Position numbers and translations under genes: made by a program. Below, one piece after another: positions 35,917 through 44,474 of a stretch of DNA of 64,000 nucleotides (position 1 is the first letter of the stretch; each line of letters starts with the position of its first letter). The DNA comes from an uncultured Bacilli bacterium (GTDB lineage Bacteria; Bacillota_I; Bacilli_A; RF39; UBA660). Below the pieces are notes generated by a model. It had not been told where the DNA came from. It searched no databases and worked only from the letters and a program-made list of their open reading frames with translations. The DNA is taken from contig CAKPHU010000006.1 of NCBI GenBank assembly GCA_934162125.1, positions 59,870 to 123,869 of the forward strand, written 5' to 3'.

Positions 35917-36480
35917 ATGAAAGTACTAATCGGAACAACGAATCCGGGTAAAATACAAGGAGCAAAAGAAGCTCTAGAAGTCTTTTTTAAAGACATTGAA
36001 ATAACAGGAGTAAAGGTACCATCAAACGTAGCTGATCAACCTGTAAATGAAGACACCTATAATGGTGCCAGAAATAGAGTAGATAATTTAATCGAATATG
36101 CTAAACAAAATAATATTGAAGCAGATTACTACTTAGGAGTAGAATCTGGTATTTGTAATTTTTATAACACATGGATGATTGTAAACTTTGCAGTTATAAA
36201 AGATAAAGATGGTTATGAAAGTGTAGGAATAGGTCCTGCTTTCCCTGTACCAAAAACTTATGTAGAAGAAATAATCGCAACTAGTCTAGGTCAAGTTCTA
36301 GATAAGATTTATTCAACAAGTGCCTCAGGTCAAGGCAAAGGTGGTGTAAATTCTCTAACACACGATTCAATTAGTAGAATTGATATTACTAGAGAAGCTT
36401 TCATAATGGCCATGACTCAACATGCCAACGGTAATGTATGGAAAGATGATAAAAAAGAAAAATGTAAAATAAAAGAGTAG
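35917..36480 (+). CDS. Inosine/xanthosine triphosphatase-like NTPase (YjjX/DUF84)
   Basis: The 187-aa protein begins VLIGTTNPGKIQGAKEAL, the nucleotide-binding start of the YjjX/DUF84 family. It continues with NEDTYNGARNR, YLGVESGI and the C-terminal GKGGVNSLTHDSISR, which are family signatures. Such enzymes remove non-canonical ITP and XTP from the pool. Length is normal. AAAGGTG lies 7 bases upstream. It lies between an HD phosphohydrolase and a P-type ATPase in the same run. Confidence 0.85.
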   Translation: MKVLIGTTNPGKIQGAKEALEVFFKDIEITGVKVPSNVADQPVNEDTYNGARNRVDNLIEYAKQNNIEADYYLGVESGICNFYNTWMIVNFAVIKDKDGYESVGIGPAFPVPKTYVEEIIATSLGQVLDKIYSTSASGQGKGGVNSLTHDSISRIDITREAFIMAMTQHANGNVWKDDKKEKCKIKE

Positions 36481-36493
36481 TAAGGAGTTCAAC

Positions 36494-39139
36494 ATGAAAA
36501 AAAGAAAATGGCACAGCTTAGAAAAAAGTGAAATAATCAAACTTTTAAATAGTAAAGAAACTGGTTTAACTAAAGAAGAAGCTAATAAACGTTTAAATAA
36601 ATATGGTAAAAATGAATTGCCAAAAAAGAAACAAGATTCTGTTTTTAAAATATTTTTTAAAGGCCTTCTAGATCCAATTGTTATTCTTTTATTAGTTGCT
36701 ATGCTATTTTCTTTTCTAATAAATGAAACTATCGATGGCCTAGCAATAGCTTTTATTATTATCATAGACTTAATACTTGGAACTTATCAAGAATGGCGTG
36801 CTGAAAGAAATGCTGAAGCACTATCCAAGCTTATAGAAGTAAAAGTAAAAGTTATGCGTGACAATCTTTTACAAGAAATAGATTCTAGTGAAATAGTTCC
36901 AGGAGATATTATTTATCTTGAGTCTGGAAGTAAAGTATGTGCTGACGCTAGAATCCTAAATTGTGATAATGCAACAGTTGATGAAGCTGTCCTAACTGGA
37001 GAAAGTCTAAGTGTTACTAAAAATGCAAAAGAATTAAAAGATGATACTATTCTAGCTGAGCATACCAATATGGTTTATGCTGGAACTAGTGTTTTAACTG
37101 GTAGAATTACAGCTATTGCTGTTGAAACAGGAGCTAACACTGAAGTAGGTCAAATTGCTAATAAAGTGGCCGAAACTAAAGAAACTAAATCTCCATTAAC
37201 AATAAGAATGGAAAAGTTCTCAAAACAAATAACTATTATTGTAATTATAATTGCCATTCTATTAACAATTTTATTATCTTTAAAGAAAGTACCAGGTACA
37301 GAAATATTCTTATCAGTAATAGCTTTATCTGTATCTGCTATGCCAGAAGGTCTCCCATTAGCATTAACTATGGCTCTTACTATTGCATCCAACAGAATGA
37401 GTAAAAAGAATGTTATCGTTAAAAGATTAAACTCTGTTGAAAGTCTAGGAAGCTGTACAGTAATTGCTTCTGATAAAACAGGTACTCTAACAGTTAATGA
37501 ACAAACTGCTAAAAAAATACTTTTACCTGATGGTAAAGAATATGAAATAACTGGTACAGGTTATAATGATAAAGGAGAACTTATTAGTAAGAATTCTTCA
37601 TCACTAGAATATGCCAAAGAAATTGCTAAAAATGGCGTTCTAAATAATGAAGCAAAATTATATCGTGAAGGTAAAGAATTTGAACATTTTGGTGACTCCA
37701 TAGATATTGCTTTTCTAGCTTTAGGTCTAAAAGCCAATGTAACGATTGAAGATGTAACTATTACTAAAAAGATTCCTTATGAGTCTGAAAAAAAATATTC
37801 AGCTGTTTTCTATGAAGAAAAAAACAAACTATATTGTACTGCCAAAGGATCTGTGGAAAAAATATTAAGCTTTTCTACAACTATGCAACTAGGAAATAAG
37901 AAGGTTCCTGTAGATAAAAAATTAATTGAAAAACAAAATGATGAACTAGCAAGTGCCGGTTATCGTGTTATTGCTGTCTCATCAACTGAAGTTTCAAAAG
38001 ATAATGAATTAAAAGTAGAAAATTTAAACTTCCTAGGACTAGTTGCCTTTATCGATCCAATCAGAGATGAAGTAATTAATTCTATTGAAGAATGTAAAAC
38101 TGCTGGAATTAAAACTATCATGATTACAGGAGATCATCCTTTAACTGCTTTTGCGATTGGTAAAGAACTAGGTATGATTGAAAACTTTGATGAAGTAGTA
38201 ACTGGTAGTGATGTTGATAAATATTTAGAACTAGGAACTAAAGAATTTGATAGTTTTATTAAAGATAAAAAAATCTTTTCTCGTGTAACACCACTAAATA
38301 AATTAGAGATTGTTGAGTCATTCAAACGTCAAGGTGAGTTCATCGCTGTAACAGGTGATGGTGTAAATGATGCTCCCGCCCTAAAAGCTGCAAACATTGG
38401 TATTGCCATGGGTAGTGGAACTGATGTAGCAAAAGAAACTGCATCTATGATAATTTTAGATGATAATTTTAAATCTATTGTTCAAGGAATTAAAGAGGGC
38501 AGATGTGCTTATAGTAATATCCGCAAAGTAAGTTATATGCTTTTATCTTGTGGACTTGCTGAAGTATTATTCTTCGTCGCATCAATCTTATTCGGACTAC
38601 CTATGCCTCTTGTCGCAATTCAACTATTATGGTTAAATATTGTAACAGATGGTCTCCAAGATTTTGCTTTATCATTTGAAAAAGCTGAACGTGGAATTAT
38701 GAAAGAAAAATCTCGCAATCCAAAAGAAAATCTATTTAATAGAGCTTTTGCAGAAGAAACAATTATTTCAGGTCTAACTATTGGATTACTTGTCACATTC
38801 TTATGGATTTTCTTATTAAAATACATGCAAATGGATGCTCCACAAGCTAGAAGTTATGTTATGACTCTTATGGTATTCATTCAAAATATGCATGTTCTAA
38901 ACTGTCGTAGTGAAAAGGACTCAGCCTTTAGTATTTCTCTAAAGTCAAATTATTTAATAGTATTCAGTATAGCTAGTGCTGTTATCCTACAAATTGTCTT
39001 TAGTGAAGTACCAACTCTAAGTAGATTCCTACAAGTTGAAAGTATTCCAGTTGCTCATCTAGCATTACTATTTGTTATATCAACATTCATAATCTTTGTA
39101 ATGGAAATATACAAATCTTTTAAATACAAACGTAATTAA
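36494..39139 (+). CDS. P2-type cation ATPase (Ca2+-transporting family)
   Basis: An 881-aa pump with the cation-ATPase N-terminal domain, TGES (about residue 174), the fourth-span PEGLPLAL, the phosphorylated DKTGTLT (D327), a nucleotide domain with KGSVEKIL and the hinge GDGVNDAPALKAANIGIAMG. The C-terminal domain has six spans. Sequence style is closest to bacterial PMCA/SERCA-like Ca2+ ATPases, with N and D residues in LLWLNIVTDG as in span 6. Calcium export is likely, but Na+ or Mn2+ cannot be excluded. Ribosome site AAGGAG. Confidence 0.9.
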   Translation: MKKRKWHSLEKSEIIKLLNSKETGLTKEEANKRLNKYGKNELPKKKQDSVFKIFFKGLLDPIVILLLVAMLFSFLINETIDGLAIAFIIIIDLILGTYQEWRAERNAEALSKLIEVKVKVMRDNLLQEIDSSEIVPGDIIYLESGSKVCADARILNCDNATVDEAVLTGESLSVTKNAKELKDDTILAEHTNMVYAGTSVLTGRITAIAVETGANTEVGQIANKVAETKETKSPLTIRMEKFSKQITIIVIIIAILLTILLSLKKVPGTEIFLSVIALSVSAMPEGLPLALTMALTIASNRMSKKNVIVKRLNSVESLGSCTVIASDKTGTLTVNEQTAKKILLPDGKEYEITGTGYNDKGELISKNSSSLEYAKEIAKNGVLNNEAKLYREGKEFEHFGDSIDIAFLALGLKANVTIEDVTITKKIPYESEKKYSAVFYEEKNKLYCTAKGSVEKILSFSTTMQLGNKKVPVDKKLIEKQNDELASAGYRVIAVSSTEVSKDNELKVENLNFLGLVAFIDPIRDEVINSIEECKTAGIKTIMITGDHPLTAFAIGKELGMIENFDEVVTGSDVDKYLELGTKEFDSFIKDKKIFSRVTPLNKLEIVESFKRQGEFIAVTGDGVNDAPALKAANIGIAMGSGTDVAKETASMIILDDNFKSIVQGIKEGRCAYSNIRKVSYMLLSCGLAEVLFFVASILFGLPMPLVAIQLLWLNIVTDGLQDFALSFEKAERGIMKEKSRNPKENLFNRAFAEETIISGLTIGLLVTFLWIFLLKYMQMDAPQARSYVMTLMVFIQNMHVLNCRSEKDSAFSISLKSNYLIVFSIASAVILQIVFSEVPTLSRFLQVESIPVAHLALLFVISTFIIFVMEIYKSFKYKRN

Positions 39140-39167
39140 GTGAAGTTTTATAGTTTCACTTTCTTTA
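39138..39167 (+). terminator. Weak terminator after the P2 ATPase
   Basis: AAGTGAA (39138-39144) pairs with TTCACTT (39155-39161), followed by TCTTT. The stem begins at the gene's last bases. It is short, so termination may be partial. Confidence 0.5.
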
Positions 39168-39202
39168 ATCAATGTAACTTCATAAATAAAGGAAAGATGT
39201 CT

Positions 39203-39898
39203 ATGAATCAAGAAAAATTTGGTAAAATAATAAAAAAAATTAGAAAAGAACATCATTTGACTCAAAAAGACTTAGCTGATAAATATAATGTAACTTATCA
39301 AGCTGTCAGTAAATGGGAAAATGGCCTTAATATGCCAGATATATCTTTAATAAAAGAAATTGCTAAAGATTTTAATTTGAGTTTAGATGACTTACTAAAT
39401 AGTAAATATAAAAAGCCTTCTAAAAACATAATTTATATTTTACTCACAGCTATCTTTATCGTATCAGCCCTAATCATTACCATTATTATTAGTAATAGAA
39501 ATGAATTTGCTTTTAAAACAATCACTACTAATTGCGATAAATTTACTATCTCAGGCAGTCTTGCCTATGATAAAAATAAAACAGCTATTCATATTTCTAA
39601 TATAAATTATTGTGGAGGGACAGATACAAAAATATATAAGAAAATAGAGTGCACTTTATATGAGAAAAATAAAGACATTACTAAGACAATTAGTAATTGT
39701 ACTTATGCCAATAAAGAAGACATAACTTTAGAGGAATATTTAAAAAATGTTTCTATTACTGTGGATAATTATAATAGAACTTGTCCAGAATATAAGAATA
39801 ATGATTTATATTTAGAAATAAATGCTACTAATAAAAATAATGAAATAACTACTTATATAATTCCCTTAACATTAGAGGATAAATGCCATAATAATTAA
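39203..39898 (+). CDS. XRE-family regulator with membrane anchor
   Basis: The 231-aa protein has an N-terminal HTH_XRE domain (KIIKKIRKEHHLTQKDLADKYNVTYQAVSKWENG, residues about 7-41), then one membrane span (IIYILLTAIFIVSALIITII) and an outside domain of about 130 residues with five Cys. This is the arrangement of one-component membrane-bound regulators that read an external signal. ATG 39203 is chosen for its spacing from AAAGGA (9 bases); ATG 39197 is possible. Targets may be the genes downstream, from which it is separated by a terminator. Confidence 0.8.
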   Translation: MNQEKFGKIIKKIRKEHHLTQKDLADKYNVTYQAVSKWENGLNMPDISLIKEIAKDFNLSLDDLLNSKYKKPSKNIIYILLTAIFIVSALIITIIISNRNEFAFKTITTNCDKFTISGSLAYDKNKTAIHISNINYCGGTDTKIYKKIECTLYEKNKDITKTISNCTYANKEDITLEEYLKNVSITVDNYNRTCPEYKNNDLYLEINATNKNNEITTYIIPLTLEDKCHNN

Positions 39899-39921
39899 CT
39901 CAACTTTATGTTGAGTTTTTT
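39897..39921 (+). terminator. Terminator overlapping the stop of the XRE gene
   Basis: AACTCAAC (39897-39904) pairs with GTTGAGTT (39910-39917) around TTTAT, then a T-run. The last two bases of the TAA stop are in the stem. Confidence 0.85.
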
Positions 39922-39988
39922 CAACTTCTGCTTTATTTAAAATCTTCTTTTTTTATTGTATGTTTATTTATGAAAAGGAGAAAGGAAA

Positions 39989-40696
39989 ATGAAAAACAAA
40001 AAAATATTAATTATTAGTATTATTACTAGTATCATAATTGGAGGTCTACTAAGTTACTTAGTATTTGGAAAAACAATTGAATATACTGATAAACCTCTAC
40101 CAGCTCCAGAACTATCTGAAGGTTTAAGAGGAAAGTATGGAATTGATAAAAATATTAATGAAACAACTATTGATAACTATTTAAATCGTAGTGATACAGT
40201 GTATCGTGATGTTCGTATGTTAGTAGACAGTGCTTCATGGGAAAATAAAGGAGGAGATCGTTATTTAACTGGATATATAAAAGGTTTTGAAGTAATCCCA
40301 TCACCATATCTTGCCAGTTATACAGATGCTTATATTAAACAAAAAGAAAAAGAAAATGTTTATGGCCTTTATACAGGTAAAACACTTTTTACTTTACAAG
40401 ATGATGGAACTTACACACCAAATTATAAAGAATCAATGGAAATATTAGAAGCTATTTTTCCAAAAGATAAAAACATCTTCATAATTTGTGGAGCAGGAGG
40501 CTATGCTGGTCAAGTAAAGGATATGTTAATCTCTCTAGGTTGGAATAAAGAACTAGTACGTGATATTGGTGGTTACTGGTATTATAATGGTAAAAACTCT
40601 GTTCAAGTAAAAGAAACAATTGATGGAAAAGACTATTATAATTTTAGTAAAGTACCTTATTATAATATTGATTTCGATTCTCTTCACGAGGTCTAA
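39989..40696 (+). CDS. Membrane-anchored rhodanese-like protein
   Basis: The 235-aa protein has an N-terminal anchor (ILIISIITSIIIGGLLSYLVFG) and an exported domain. The segment IFIICGAGGYAGQVKDMLIS holds Cys167 in the place of the rhodanese catalytic loop, followed by LGWNKELVRDIGGYWYY as in rhodanese C-termini. Earlier DVRMLVDSA fits the first rhodanese strand. Sulfur transfer or thiol chemistry outside the membrane is suggested. Strong double ribosome site (AAAAGGAGAAAGG). One base separates its stop from the thioredoxin-like lipoprotein, so the two probably work together. Confidence 0.72.
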   Translation: MKNKKILIISIITSIIIGGLLSYLVFGKTIEYTDKPLPAPELSEGLRGKYGIDKNINETTIDNYLNRSDTVYRDVRMLVDSASWENKGGDRYLTGYIKGFEVIPSPYLASYTDAYIKQKEKENVYGLYTGKTLFTLQDDGTYTPNYKESMEILEAIFPKDKNIFIICGAGGYAGQVKDMLISLGWNKELVRDIGGYWYYNGKNSVQVKETIDGKDYYNFSKVPYYNIDFDSLHEV

Positions 40697-40697
40697 A

Positions 40698-41147
40698 ATG
40701 AAAAAAATAATAACTGCACTTATACTAATACTACTTTTATTCACAACAGGATGCACCAAAGAAAAGTTCTATTTAGATTCTAAATTCTATAAAGAAAGTA
40801 AGTATATAGATTTAACAAAAGATGAGTATAATTCACTAACTGATGAAAATTATATAATATATACTTATAACAGTTATTGTAATTTTAAAATACCTTGTGA
40901 CAATATTTTTAAAGAAACAATGGATAAATATAATCTAAGTTTTTATTCTATGCCATATAGTGACTTAAAAGAAACAGAACTATACAACACTGTTAAATTT
41001 GCTCCATCAGTAATTATTATTAAGAATAAAAAAGTAGTTGCCTACTTAAAAGCAGATAGTGATGATGATTATGATAAATATCAGGACTCGGAATCTTTTA
41101 CTAACTGGTTAGAAAGTTACATTTATTTAGAACCACAAAGTACTTAA
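40698..41147 (+). CDS. Thioredoxin-like lipoprotein
   Basis: The 149-aa protein starts with a lipoprotein signal peptide (KKIITALILILLLFTTGC; Cys near residue 19). The mature part has a thioredoxin-like pattern: IIYTYNSYCNFKIPCDNIFKE, where the usual CxxC is spread to C-x5-C, and FAPSVIIIKNKKVVAYL, which corresponds to the cis-Pro strand. It is probably a surface thiol-redox protein anchored on the outer membrane face. ATG 40698 follows GAGGT; an open frame further upstream lies inside the rhodanese gene. The altered spacing may mean non-standard chemistry. Confidence 0.68.
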   Translation: MKKIITALILILLLFTTGCTKEKFYLDSKFYKESKYIDLTKDEYNSLTDENYIIYTYNSYCNFKIPCDNIFKETMDKYNLSFYSMPYSDLKETELYNTVKFAPSVIIIKNKKVVAYLKADSDDDYDKYQDSESFTNWLESYIYLEPQST

Positions 41148-41164
41148 AAGCCTTCGCTAAGATA

Positions 41165-41173
41165 TGTTATAAT
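41165..41173 (+). promoter_or_regulatory. Extended -10 promoter of the CAT-family gene
   Basis: TGTTATAAT lies 18 bases before ATG 41192, without a clear -35. Confidence 0.6.
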
Positions 41174-41191
41174 AAATAAGAAGGTGATAAC

Positions 41192-41842
41192 ATGCAAGAA
41201 ATAGATTTAAATAATTATCCTAGAAAGAAAACTTATGACTGGTTTAAAACATTTAAAAATCCTACTTATGGTCTAAATGTAACTATGGATATCACTAAGT
41301 TAATTAAACATGTCAAAGAAACTAAAGAATCATTCTTTATTGATATGTTATATATTGTTGTGAAAGGCCTAAATAGTGTACCTGAAATGCGTATGCGATT
41401 TGTTGATGACAAACCAGTTATATTTTCAGATATTAATCCAGCTATCACAGTAATGACTAAGAGTGAAATATTTGAAAATGTCCGCTTTGAAAACAAAGAA
41501 ACATTTAAAGAGTTTTATGCCACAGCTAAAAAATACATTGATGAAGCTAAAGAAGAAACAGCTCTTACAGAAGGCAATTATAATGATGCAGTCTGGAATG
41601 AGTACTACATAACTTGTCTTCCATGGTTGACCACAACAGCTTTAACACATCCAATACCAGAAGATTTAAGTTCTCAAACCGTTCCACGTATTTGTTGGAG
41701 TAAATACTATGAAGAAAATGGTACTTATAAAATATCTCTAAATATTACAGTAAGTCATATCTTTGTAGATGGTTGGCATTTATCCAAAGCATTTAATAAT
41801 ATTCAAGAACTATTAAATAATGCTGAAAACATTTTAAAATAA
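41192..41842 (+). CDS. Chloramphenicol acetyltransferase-like (CAT family) acyltransferase
   Basis: The 216-aa protein matches type A CAT in length and architecture. NPTYGLNVTMDITKL lies near the start, and the catalytic motif VSHIFVDGWHLSKAFNNIQ carries the His of H-x3-D-G at about residue 189. The enzyme would transfer an acetyl group from acetyl-CoA to a hydroxyl. Many chromosomal CAT-like proteins of Firmicutes do not give drug resistance, and nothing here (no mobile element, native base composition) suggests an acquired resistance gene. It is monocistronic with its own promoter and terminator. Confidence 0.85.
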   Translation: MQEIDLNNYPRKKTYDWFKTFKNPTYGLNVTMDITKLIKHVKETKESFFIDMLYIVVKGLNSVPEMRMRFVDDKPVIFSDINPAITVMTKSEIFENVRFENKETFKEFYATAKKYIDEAKEETALTEGNYNDAVWNEYYITCLPWLTTTALTHPIPEDLSSQTVPRICWSKYYEENGTYKISLNITVSHIFVDGWHLSKAFNNIQELLNNAENILK

Positions 41843-41853
41843 TAATAAAAAAG

Positions 41854-41884
41854 TAAAAATCAGTTAAGCTGGTTTTTATTTTGT
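41854..41884 (+). terminator. Intrinsic terminator after the CAT-family gene
   Basis: TAAAAATCAG (41854-41863) pairs with CTGGTTTTTA (41869-41878), with one G-U pair, around TTAAG. Confidence 0.78.
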
Positions 41885-41936
41885 CTTATTTATGATAATA
41901 TAAAGATAATAAGAGGTAGAGTAGTAGGAGAGTAAT

Positions 41937-43871
41937 ATGAAAAATAGAAAAGGTTTTACTTTAGTTGAACTATTAGCTGTAATAGTTATCATGGCAATTT
42001 TATTAATGGTTGCGATACCTGCAGTAAACAATATCTTACAAGATGTAAGAAAAAGAACATTTGTAAATGAGGCAAAGACCATTTACAATGAAGCAATGAA
42101 TAAATATATTAGTGAGTCATCTCAAGGATTTGAACTAAAAACCATTAGTTCAGAAGATGATTCAGCTATTGAAATGACTGGAGAGAAATTAGATTACTGC
42201 GTTATTTTAGATGACAAGGGAAAAGTAAGTAAATTAGCCGTTGGCAATGGCAGATATTATTTAATGCTAGATCAGGTAAAAGACGTTGAATCAATAAAAA
42301 AAGGTGATGTTCATGCTGGAAAGTTAAATAATATTGAGTGTACTGCTAATCCCAAAGATCTTAAACCAACAATAGAATGTGAATACAATGGTCGACTTAA
42401 AGAAGGTGCAGGCTATGTTAACGGACAATATACATACAGATATGACGGAAAAACAGGATGGTCAATTAGATTAACAAATCGAAATTCGACAGAGGTCGTT
42501 GACAGCAAAATTTGTACTACTATAGCAGGCAAGCCTATAGTTGATACTAGAAGTATGTTTTTTACCAGTAAAGCAAAGTCTATTGATATATCCTCGTTAG
42601 ATACAAGTAATGTAACTGATATGAGTTATATGTTTTATAATACTCCATCAATAAAATCATTGGATGTAAGTCATTTTGATACAAGTAAAGTAAAAAACAT
42701 GGCAAGTATGTTTTATAATTGTGGTGCAACAAAATTGGATGTAAGTCATTTTAACACAAGCAAAGTGACTAACATGAACGATATGTTTAGTAATACGAAA
42801 TCAACTACATTAGATGTAAGTAATTTTGACACTCATAATGTTACAGACATGAGTTCCATGCTTTCAGCCACAAAAGCAGAAAAATTGGATGTAAGTAAAT
42901 TTAACACGGATAAAGTAACGAATATGGAAGGTATGTTCGCAGGTACCGTTGCAAGTGTAATAGATGTAAGTCATTTTAACACAAGCAAAGTAACGAATAT
43001 GAGTCGGATGTTTGCTTATTCAAAAGCTGATGTACTAGACGTACATAATTTTGATACAAATAACGTCATTAATATGAGTGGTATGTTTAATAATAGTTCT
43101 GCTAAAGTTTTAGATGTAAGTAATTTTAACACAAGCAAAGTGACTAACATGAGTGATATGTTCAATGCTACAAAAGCAACTACATTAGATGTAAGTGATT
43201 TTGACACCTCTAAAGTGAAAAATATGAGCCTTATGTTTTATAATAGTAACGTTCAAACATTAGATATAAGCAAATTTGACACGAGTAATGTTACTGACAT
43301 GCACTATATGTTTTACAATGTTAAAGTACCTATATTAGATGTAAGTCATTTTGATACACGTAATGTAACTAATATGAGTGGAATGTTTAAAAATTGTAAG
43401 ACTACTGTTCTAGATATAAGTCATTTTGATACTAGTAAGGTAACAAATATGAGTAGTATGTTTGAGGCCTCAAAAGCAACTACACTTAATTTTGATAGTT
43501 TTAATACAAGTAATGTGACAAATATGAGTTATATGTTTGATCGCAGTTCTGCTACAGTATTAGATTTAAACAGCTTTGATACCAGCAAAGTAACAAATAT
43601 GTATGAAATGTTTAATGAAAGTGCTGCAACAACAATTAATGTAAGTAGTTTCAACACCAGTAATGTAACAAGTATGGAAGCAATGTTCTCAAATTCCAAA
43701 GCAACTACACTTGATTTAAGTTCTTTTGATACGAGTAAAGTAACCAATATGAAATCTATGTTTTCTAGAGCAGCCGCAACAAAAGGTTATGCCAGAACAC
43801 AAGCTGATGTAGACAGACTTAATTCTAGTGAAGGAAAGCCTAGTACCTTAAATTTTACAATTAGAAAATAG
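41937..43871 (+). CDS. Type IV prepilin-like protein with DUF285 (BspA-type) repeats
   Basis: The 644-aa protein opens with a textbook class III signal: KNRKG then FTLVELLAVIVIMAILLMVA. Cleavage by prepilin peptidase would fall after Gly6, leaving Phe1 and Glu5 in the mature form. A helical pilin-like stalk runs to about residue 60, then a domain of about 140 residues with several Cys. From about residue 220, 16 near-identical repeats of 25 residues follow (pattern FDTSKVTNMSxMF), the DUF285 motif of BspA-like surface proteins. No pilin assembly genes are in the window. TAGGAG precedes the start. It is probably displayed on the cell surface and may bind host or other cells; that role is inferred from the family. 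Confidence 0.85.
   Translation: MKNRKGFTLVELLAVIVIMAILLMVAIPAVNNILQDVRKRTFVNEAKTIYNEAMNKYISESSQGFELKTISSEDDSAIEMTGEKLDYCVILDDKGKVSKLAVGNGRYYLMLDQVKDVESIKKGDVHAGKLNNIECTANPKDLKPTIECEYNGRLKEGAGYVNGQYTYRYDGKTGWSIRLTNRNSTEVVDSKICTTIAGKPIVDTRSMFFTSKAKSIDISSLDTSNVTDMSYMFYNTPSIKSLDVSHFDTSKVKNMASMFYNCGATKLDVSHFNTSKVTNMNDMFSNTKSTTLDVSNFDTHNVTDMSSMLSATKAEKLDVSKFNTDKVTNMEGMFAGTVASVIDVSHFNTSKVTNMSRMFAYSKADVLDVHNFDTNNVINMSGMFNNSSAKVLDVSNFNTSKVTNMSDMFNATKATTLDVSDFDTSKVKNMSLMFYNSNVQTLDISKFDTSNVTDMHYMFYNVKVPILDVSHFDTRNVTNMSGMFKNCKTTVLDISHFDTSKVTNMSSMFEASKATTLNFDSFNTSNVTNMSYMFDRSSATVLDLNSFDTSKVTNMYEMFNESAATTINVSSFNTSNVTSMEAMFSNSKATTLDLSSFDTSKVTNMKSMFSRAAATKGYARTQADVDRLNSSEGKPSTLNFTIRK
42594..43786 (+). repeat. 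Tandem 75-bp coding repeats (DUF285 units)
   Basis: About sixteen 75-bp units. Blocks such as GATGTAAGTCATTTTAACAC and ACAAGCAAAGT recur nearly unchanged (for example near 42738, 42963 and 43118). The high DNA identity among some units suggests recent duplication or gene conversion. Confidence 0.9.
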
Positions 43872-43981
43872 AATTGCTTTCCTTAAGTAAAAAATGATTC
43901 AAGTAATCGTATAAACATTATAATAAAAGAGTAAACATATTTTATTATTTTAAATCAATCAACAAAGCAGGTGTTAATAAT

Positions 43982-44431
43982 ATGTTATTTAATAATATTT
44001 CATATATTGCTATATTCTTTGAAGACAAAGATACTTTATCTAAAATTAAATCATTGGAAAGAGAGCCTCTTCCAATTACTAATGACATTCTTCATTGTAC
44101 TCTTAAGTATCATCCAAAAGAAAACGAATTATTTTCTGAAATAATTGGTAAAGAGTTTACTATCAAATTAACTGGTTACGCCTCAAATGGTAAAAACTCA
44201 GGTTTTGAAATAGAACTTCCAACAGAACTAGAAAAGTATTACATAAATTATGATGAAGTCACTAATAAATTAAAGACACCTCACATAACAACATCTTTAT
44301 CAGAAGGAGCTAAAGCTAAAGACACTAAGGATTTAAACTTTATACCTTTACCTAAAACAGAAATAATTACTGGTAAAGTAGGGTACTGGATAAAAGAAAA
44401 TAATAAAGGATATATTTCTTATGAAAAATAA
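43982..44431 (+). CDS. 2H phosphoesterase-like protein
   Basis: The 149-aa protein has two H-x-T motifs in the order and spacing of the 2H superfamily: H38-C-T40-L within ILHCTLKYHP and H101-I-T103 within TPHITTSLSEGA. Such enzymes open cyclic phosphates or act in RNA end processing. The region after the second motif (SEGAKAKDT) resembles the C-terminal loop of tRNA-ligase-type phosphodiesterases. Residue identity elsewhere cannot be checked here, so the call is tentative. AGGTG lies upstream of the ATG. It is convergent with a lipid-gene pair and shares their terminator. Confidence 0.55.
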   Translation: MLFNNISYIAIFFEDKDTLSKIKSLEREPLPITNDILHCTLKYHPKENELFSEIIGKEFTIKLTGYASNGKNSGFEIELPTELEKYYINYDEVTNKLKTPHITTSLSEGAKAKDTKDLNFIPLPKTEIITGKVGYWIKENNKGYISYEK

Positions 44432-44436
44432 CACAA

Positions 44437-44474
44437 AAAAGGTATCAGTTAATAAATTTAGTTGATACCTTTTA
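44437..44474. terminator. Bidirectional terminator overlapping the stop of the minus-strand glycolipid gene
   Basis: AAAAGGTATCA (44437-44447) pairs with TGATACCTTTT (44463-44473), flanked by A- and T-runs. The TAA of the minus-strand gene (44474-44472) overlaps the stem end. Confidence 0.83.

Noticed and set aside
36367..36765. Minus-strand open frame of 132 codons.
   Set aside because: It overlaps the ends of two well-supported plus-strand genes, has no ribosome site and gives no recognisable protein.
41192..41842. CAT-family gene considered as an acquired chloramphenicol resistance gene.
   Set aside because: It has native promoter style and base composition and no mobile element nearby. 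Many chromosomal CAT-like proteins have other roles.
42594..43786. Regular 75-bp DNA repeats that could be mistaken for a CRISPR array.
   Set aside because: The unit is coding in one frame throughout and translates to DUF285 repeats. There are no short repeats with unrelated spacers and no cas genes.
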